DNA from: Channallabes apus
Taxonomy: Eukaryota > Chordata > Actinopteri > Siluriformes > Clariidae
Reading direction: 5' to 3'
Assembly: GCA_030522415.1 (NCBI GenBank)
Contig: CM060131.1
Location: forward strand, 12,881,703 to 12,945,702
Length of the DNA stretch: 64,000 nucleotides
Both the position numbers and the translations under genes were made by a program. A model generated the notes under the pieces. The model was given only the letters and a program-made list of their open reading frames with translations. It was not told where the DNA came from and searched no databases. Shown piece by piece: positions 58,561 to 64,000 of this stretch. Each line of letters begins with the position of its first letter. Within the stretch, counting starts at the first letter, position 1.

Positions 58561-59680
58561 ATTTACTGTAGAGTGCACACACCGTAAACACACACAGTAA
58601 ATATGTAAAAATCTAAAACAAATATGAATATTAACCCATATTTTTCCGAGCAATTCTATACTTTTTTTTCATTACTGTGTTAGTGTTTTAATGATCATCT
58701 AATTTTCAATCAATAATCAGAATAAAATTCGATTTGCATGACTCATGAGCACTGTAAACGAAATGATGTCATCGTTGAAGGCTTTTAAGCCTCGTTTAAA
58801 TGAAGCCTCATACCATTTGAGCAGCTGTGGTCAAAGACAGGAGGATGCGGAGTAAGAGGAGTGAAGGATGAGATTAGTGCCGTGATGACCCACATTGGAG
58901 TAACTGCTACTGAATACACAATGAAGCATTTTGCCCTGTTAGCACCCCTTTGAGGAAGCGAACAGGGCCAGGGATGTGCAGTTAGTCAGCTAGCATGTCT
59001 GCTAATTCCACTGCAATTCTGTTAGACTTGTTTACGACTGCTGGCACACAGCACCACAGCAGTACTTTAGTTCAGGAATAAAGGGTGTGTAATAGGTTAG
59101 CACTCTGGGAGAAAGCATGCATGTGATAGAGGATGACCGCTGCTTAGCATCGTACAATGAGAAAGATAGGGAGCGCAGAAGGAAAGCGAATGGCGATTAC
59201 AAAGAGCTGAAAGTGAAAATGGAAATAAGGATGGAGAGAGAGAGGTAGCAAGGGAGTTCAAAGGGTAGAAATGAGAAAGGGCAGAAGAGGATACACATGT
59301 GCATAATCTTCCTCTATTCTTCTTTTGACCTCTTTTTTTATTCATACACACAAAACACAAGCCTGGGGCAGACAATCAAGTGTCATAGGTGAGAATGAGA
59401 AAAGCAAGTGTATTACTTATTCTGGGGACCTGTGTACGAACAGGATAGCCCCAACAACAAAACACATACTGTATAGATATCACAAAATGGATGATTCACA
59501 TGAGGCTAGGTTTTAATTTTTTTGCAACTAATTATTTGCTGTTAATTAGCAAATATCACTGAGGGAGGATTAGTTTAGTTTATTATTTTAAACAGTGTCA
59601 ATGCTAGTGGTTGTCAGTAGAATGGTATGAAGAAGTAAAGCCAAGGCTGATTTCTTTCTAGCACAAACTGTAGATTCTGT
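58560..59680. other. Non-coding, part possibly conserved
   Basis: 58725-59060 is free of visible repeats and holds overlapping ATTTGCAT (POU octamer, 58732-58739) and TGACTCA (AP-1, 58739-58745), then TGATGTCATC near 58764. These are sequence matches only. 59150-59290 is purine-rich. Confidence 0.4.
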
Positions 59681-59732
59681 GAGGGTTAACCCCTAGAGGG
59701 CGCCAAAGTGCCCAAAGACTGTTTTTTGTGTT

Positions 59733-60078
59733 AATTCATTCATTCATTTTCTATACCGCTTAATCCTGTGTTCAGGGTCGCGGGGGACCTGGAGACTTCG
59801 GGCACTAGGCGGGGTACACCCTGGACAGGGTGCCAATCCATCACAGTGCACACACACATACACACACTCACACACCCAATCACACACTACGGGCAATTTA
59901 GGAACGCCAATTAGCCTAACCTGCATATCTTTGGACTGTGGGAGGAAACCGGAGTACCCGGAGGAAACCCACCAAGCACGGGGGGGGACCTGCAAACTCC
60001 ATGCACACAGAGATGGGAATCGAACCCAGACCCTGGAGGTGCAAGGCGACAGTGCTAACCACTACACCACCGCGCCAC
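59733..60078 (-). mobile_element. Full-length (ATTC)-tailed SINE inside the Harbinger-like unit
   Basis: Flanked by an exact 14-bp duplication CTGTTTTTTGTGTT (59719-59732 and 60079-60092). It has a deletion of about 17 bp relative to the 32.3-kb copy between GGGGGACCTGGAG and ACTTCGGGC. Confidence 0.95.
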
Positions 60079-60135
60079 CTGTTTTTTGTGTTGTGGTTAT
60101 GTTTTAGTTAAGACTTCAGTTCCCAGGATGCAACT

Positions 60136-60196
60136 TCGTCAGGTGACGTGAGAATTCACCTGAACCGAGGATGGCAATTAAGTTTAAGTATAAATA
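60136..60196 (+). promoter_or_regulatory. Candidate promoter in the Harbinger-like copy
   Basis: TTCGTCAGGTGACGT, an inverse-oriented TTCACCTGAACCGAGG just downstream, and TATAAATA at 60189-60196, matching the arrangement at 19876-19952. Confidence 0.5.
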
Positions 60197-60699
60197 GCCT
60201 GATTGCACATCAGTCAGGTGTCTAGCTTTTGTTGCTGTAATTTAGTTTATGGTTGTGATGTTTAGTTGTGTTTATTTCTTAAAATAATAGACTCGTAAAT
60301 GCTCAGGAAAGAGCCTATTTACTTTTGTTTATATTGCAAGTAAATAAAGAGTTTATTGAACCGCCAGCTTGCCTCTGCAATCATGCCACGCTCACACACA
60401 CGTCGCCGCCATAAGAATCATGACAGATGCATGCTATGCCATTCACTTCAGGTGATTACACAGAGTGACAAATTTGCTTACCCTTCACATATGGGTGCAA
60501 TGAATAAATTTTTTTTTAAATTACAGTATCCTGTGATTATTCAAAATACATTTAGATATGTTTAAAGTAGACAAACAAAGTATCTGTTGGCCAATTAGCA
60601 TGCAGATAACGCTGAAAATCAGAAGATTCAGTAAAACATATATCTGCTACAACATTACAATGCAAAACATTTTGCACAGTATTGTGATTGCGTAGGTTG

Positions 60700-61010
60700 C
60701 CCTGGTGCTATCAGAGCAGCTCTAGCACCTTGGGGCAGGACTCAACAAGACGTCTGGTGGTATGCAGTGGTGTCTGGCAGCAGGACGTTGGCAGTGGATC
60801 TTTTGGATTGCATAGGTGCTCAATGGGATTTGGAGTTTGAAGGCTGGGTTGGCGGCCGTTGCTTACTAGGCCCTGGGCATGGTGGGCTGGGGTGCTCTGT
60901 GTGTTCTTTTGCCTTTCTATCACAGCCAGCTTTGTCTTTTTTAGTGTGTTGTGCTGCATTGTTTTTTCTGTGTGATCAGACCGAAAAGGTTGGTCTTGAT
61001 CCTTGAATGC
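60700..61010 (+). mobile_element. Tc1-derived non-autonomous repeat, copy 3
   Basis: Parallel to copies at 1708-2040 and 16512-16790: CTCAATGGGATTTGGAGTTT, GGGCATGGTGGGCTGGGGTG and TCAGACCGAAAAGGTTGGTC. More diverged than the other two. Confidence 0.5.
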
Positions 61011-61311
61011 CCATGATCCTGTAATATATGGTTATATACATATATACTGTACAGTAATGGATAATCATGAATAAGGGATAATCATGTTAACGTGTTAATT
61101 GTATGTGGTTTTAATGCCATGGCTGATCTGTGTTTATACAGTATATACATATACCGTATATACACTCTGATATTTGTGTATGTACATACAGTATAACAAA
61201 AACATTGCAACATTTTTGTGTGTCATTTGAAGGAAACACAGAAAACACATTATGAATTTAAAAAGAATGAATTAAACTATTAGAAAGAACTAATGCAGCT
61301 GTCTTTTTGTT

Positions 61312-61313
<2 letters not shown>

Positions 61314-61387
<74 letters not shown>
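61314..61387. repeat. (GT)n microsatellite
   Basis: About 37 perfect units. Confidence 0.98.
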
Positions 61388-61389
<2 letters not shown>

Positions 61390-61477
61390 ATACTGTAGTT
61401 CACCCTGACTCATTCTTATTATGCCATCAATAAGACCTCATAATATAATGACTGGTTCAAGACTAATAGGTTTTATT

Positions 61478-61480
<3 letters not shown>

Positions 61481-61568
<88 letters not shown>

Positions 61569-61601
61569 TATATATATATATATATATATATATACTGTAT
61601 G

Positions 61602-61640
<39 letters not shown>

Positions 61641-61676
61641 CATTATATAATATACTGTATACTATATATATATATG

Positions 61677-61738
<62 letters not shown>
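61481..61738. repeat. Long (TA)n tract with ACAGTA/ACTGTA interruptions
   Basis: About 250 bp of alternating TA interrupted several times by ATACAGTATA or ATACTGTATG. Strong cruciform potential. The apparent Ile-Tyr reading frame is an artefact. Confidence 0.97.
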
Positions 61739-61739
61739 T

Positions 61740-61809
61740 AGATTTTAGCCCTCCCATCTAATATCATGACCAGCCATAATGGAAAAAAAAGATCTGAATA
61801 GACAGGGGA

Positions 61810-61842
<33 letters not shown>

Positions 61843-62515
61843 TATACAGTTCTGTATTTACAGCTTTGCTCACTCTGAATATGCAACAACTCCAGCTACA
61901 GTTCCTTAATCTTTCCGAATTTTACAGCGTGATTACACAGACTGATGTATATTCCATACGCCGCCACTCCAAACATACCATCAAATATGTACGGTATATT
62001 ATTTGGCATTTTTATTCCCATTATCAAATGCCTCACATCATTTTCCCCACATTTAACTCTTTTAATACTCCTAGCAGCCACCAGCAGATCTGTATTTGAT
62101 ACCTATTTTCTGCATTTTTTCTGTTAGAGTTGACGAGTGTTTAGTATTGTAAATGTTAAAGCTGAAATTAAAAAGCATTTAAGGGATTACCAGTATGTTA
62201 TTGTATGTATCTTACTGCAATTGTCCAGAACATACTGTTTTATAGCACTGTTCTAACACACTACATCAGTGCAGGTTTTATCACTATGTGGCATTTTACA
62301 CCACAGTGCCACATAGTGATAAACAGTAGAGCAGCAGCCTTAGTAAGCCTTGGTTGGTTCAATCAGTTTACCCACGTACACTGTAGTTCAAATCACCTGG
62401 TATATAGATGTGAGATTTTAATTGGTAGAATTAATTAGGAGCACCAAGAACGATACCCTAATTAGCAATATACTAATACTGAATAGGGCCTGTGTTTGTT
62501 TTTTAGACACCCTCA
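61740..62515. other. Non-coding, with (GA)n and a hairpin
   Basis: (GA)n at 61806-61842 and a perfect 16-bp inverted repeat at 62277-62323. No gene seen. Confidence 0.5.
62277..62323. repeat. Perfect 16-bp hairpin
   Basis: TTTATCACTATGTGGC (62277-62292) pairs exactly with GCCACATAGTGATAAA (62308-62323) around a 15-base loop. Confidence 0.9.
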
Positions 62516-62518
62516 GTT

Positions 62519-63990
62519 CTTTGTAGCATGGATTGTACAACATGTTCGAAACATTCATTTAAGTTTGTGGTCTGTGCTGATCTGACTGCATCATGCAATA
62601 CCTGCAGATTTTTCAGGTGCACTTTTCCTTAATAACTTATGTCATGTTTGTAAAATCTGTTTGAGGTGACCTTGTGGTGAAAAATGTGGCATTCAAACAA
62701 TGATTGCTACAGTAGTAATGGACTTTAGAGTGTTTGTAGAAAAGATGTCCTGCATCCTTACATCATCTCCACCAGCATTGACTCTTGACACAAGCATAGA
62801 GTGTATAAAAAGAACTGGATAAACCCCCCAGGATATCACCCATAAGTTTTCTGAAGAGCGGTTTCGAAGTTCAACTTTGGGAGTTCTGGTCATCCCCATC
62901 TCGGCGACCTTAATTCATAAACCCATTTTTTGGAATTTAGGTGGAGGGTTCCAGTTAATCCAAAAAATGACCTTATGGATTAAGGTCAACTGCTGCATTT
63001 TTTGTGGTAGGTTAAACTACAATTATTCTAGTTAGCTGTTAGCTAACTTAATATATAGCAATTTCCCTTTGGGATCAATAAAGTTCTTTGAATCTTGAAT
63101 CTTGAATATAGCAAACAGCTAGCTAGCTAATGGGAACGCTATCTGTTGAGACCAAAATCATTGTTGTACCAGTCTGGAAACATGTTTATTTCTGTTGTAA
63201 AGTTCAAGTTTTATTTGAACATGGGACTCTACAGTATGGGGATTGCTTTGCTTTTGGAGCCACCTCCAAGTGGACAATCGAGGAACTGCATATTTTTGCA
63301 CTTCCGCATTGACTTCATTTTTCAGAACCAGATGTTGTCCGCTGGCGCTAAACACAAGGCAGACTGGGTCTAAAGATTCATGTCTTTTCATGTGCGTCCA
63401 TCAACAGATATCGAGATTCATCAGATGAGGCTACATTTTTCCCATCTTCAACTGTTCCAGTTTTGGTACTTGTTTGGCAGTCGAGGCTCCATCCCCCAGG
63501 AGCCTCAACTATCTGTTCTTGACTAACAGAAGTGGAACCCGATGTGGTGTCCTGCTCTTGTAGGCCATCAGCCCTACAACAAAGTTTGACATTTCATACA
63601 TTCTCAGATCCTTTCTTCCTCAACACAATTGGACAGTATGTGTATCTAAATTGACCTCTCTCACCAACATGTCACTTCTGTAGGACGTATTGCAGCTCAC
63701 TGCATGTTCCTTCTTTATTTCATCATCCAGAGTAAGCTCTAGAGACTGTTGTGCGTGAAAAGCCCAGGAAGACAGCAGTTATATAAATACTCAAACCAGC
63801 CTGTCAACAATCACAGAATGGTGAAAATTACACAAATTACATTTATTTTACCCACTCTGATGGAACATTACCGGAACTGCTGGTTTGATTTTATGCATTG
63901 CATTGATATATGATTGGATTATTGGATAATTGCATGAATTAGTAGATGTACAGGTGTTCCTAATGATGGGCTGCTACAATGTTGAAAAAT
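62519..63990 (-). mobile_element. Tc1-like transposon relic split by another repeat
   Basis: Antisense transposase blocks in order: CATGGATTGTACAACATGTT, GATTTTTCAGGTGCACTTTT, GTGGCATTCAAACAATGATT (62519-62794), then CAGATATCGAGATTCATCAG, GAAGTGGAACCCGATGTGGT, AGAGACTGTTGTGCGTGAAA and CTCAAACCAGCCTGTC (63352-63815), and an end region GTACAGGTGTTCCTAATGAT. The transposase, on the minus strand, has many stops and indels. Same family group as 13318-13752. The outermost end may run past 63990. Confidence 0.85.
62795..63351 (+). mobile_element. Unclassified fish repeat family, copy 3, with an embedded LINE-type tail
   Basis: Inserted in the Tc1 relic with ACACAAG at 62788-62794 and 63352-63358 (7-8 bp duplication). 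CATAGAGTGTATAAAAAG at one end and GACTTCATTTTTCAGAACCA near the other are the inverse of the ends of 37285-37995. The stretch 63061-63107 (TTTGGGATCAATAAAGTTCT followed by three TTGAATC units) looks like a separate LINE 3' tail embedded in it. Confidence 0.65.
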
Positions 63991-64000
63991 AAATTTCATA

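Larger units (their letters stand above)
59682..60424 (+). mobile_element. Second copy of the Harbinger-like unit, interrupted by a SINE
   Basis: Homologous in inverse orientation to the inner part of 19593-20150: GGGTTAACCCCTAGAGGGCG, TTCAGTTCCCAGGATGCAAC, TCAGGTGACGT, TATAAATAGCCTGA (60189-60202), AATAAAG, CCGCCAGCTTGCCTCTGC and an open start MPRSHTRRRHK at about 60383. The outer inverted repeats were not found, so it is truncated at both ends or a different subfamily. Confidence 0.7.

Noticed and set aside
61421..61741. 106-codon Ile-Tyr frame
   Set aside because: Translation of the long (TA)n tract.

Overview
This window looks like intergenic or intronic DNA of a ray-finned fish. The evidence is AT-rich sequence, very long (TA)n, (CA)n and (GA)n microsatellites, many Tc1/mariner relics, DIRS and Ty3/Gypsy retroelements, an RTE-clade LINE, and a tRNA-derived SINE with an (ATTC)n tail present in about eleven copies. 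The SINE type suggests an otophysan such as a catfish, but I am not sure of that. I find no host protein-coding gene, tRNA gene or other functional RNA that I can support. All recognisable coding sequence comes from transposable elements, and nearly all of it is broken.

Layout. 0-20 kb: relics of several Tc1-like families (both strands), a LINE reverse-transcriptase scrap (2.2-2.7 kb), a small MITE (6.7-7.2 kb), an internally deleted mariner-like copy (7.3-7.75 kb), SINEs, and one G-quadruplex-prone tract (12.4 kb). 19.6-20.15 kb: a non-autonomous PIF/Harbinger-like element with TTA target duplications, sitting inside an older SINE that can be read straight across the insertion. 21.1-24.9 kb: an old SINE split first by a nearly full RTE-clade LINE on the minus strand and then by a solo LTR. 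26-34 kb: mariner scraps, a 175-bp foldback hairpin, a gutted Gypsy element and more SINEs. 36.3 kb: a solo LTR with a perfect 5-bp duplication.

38.5-47.7 kb is the most complex part. A DIRS-type tyrosine-recombinase retrotransposon on the minus strand has inverted terminal repeats, gag, RT, RNase H and a recombinase C-terminus present three times in tandem. It has been split by a plus-strand Ty3/Gypsy element (41.5-46.5 kb) that has its 5' LTR, gag, protease, RT, RNase H and integrase but no 3' LTR. 51-52.6 kb holds a complete-length Tc1-like transposon with a dead transposase. 59.7-60.4 kb holds a second copy of the Harbinger-like unit, itself hit by a SINE with a 14-bp duplication. 62.5-64 kb is a Tc1-like relic split by another repeat.

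The most interesting signals are not genes. The heptamers TACTGTA and TACAGTA, the canonical excision scars of Tc1/Sleeping Beauty-type transposons, are scattered through the non-repeat sequence far above a rough expectation, as if the region were peppered with transposon footprints. A CAGGTGACGT-type motif precedes a TATAAATA box in two unrelated element classes (DIRS and Harbinger-like). There are also several near-perfect hairpins. Long stretches between repeats show nothing I can call; a few may be conserved non-coding elements, but that needs alignment to other fish.
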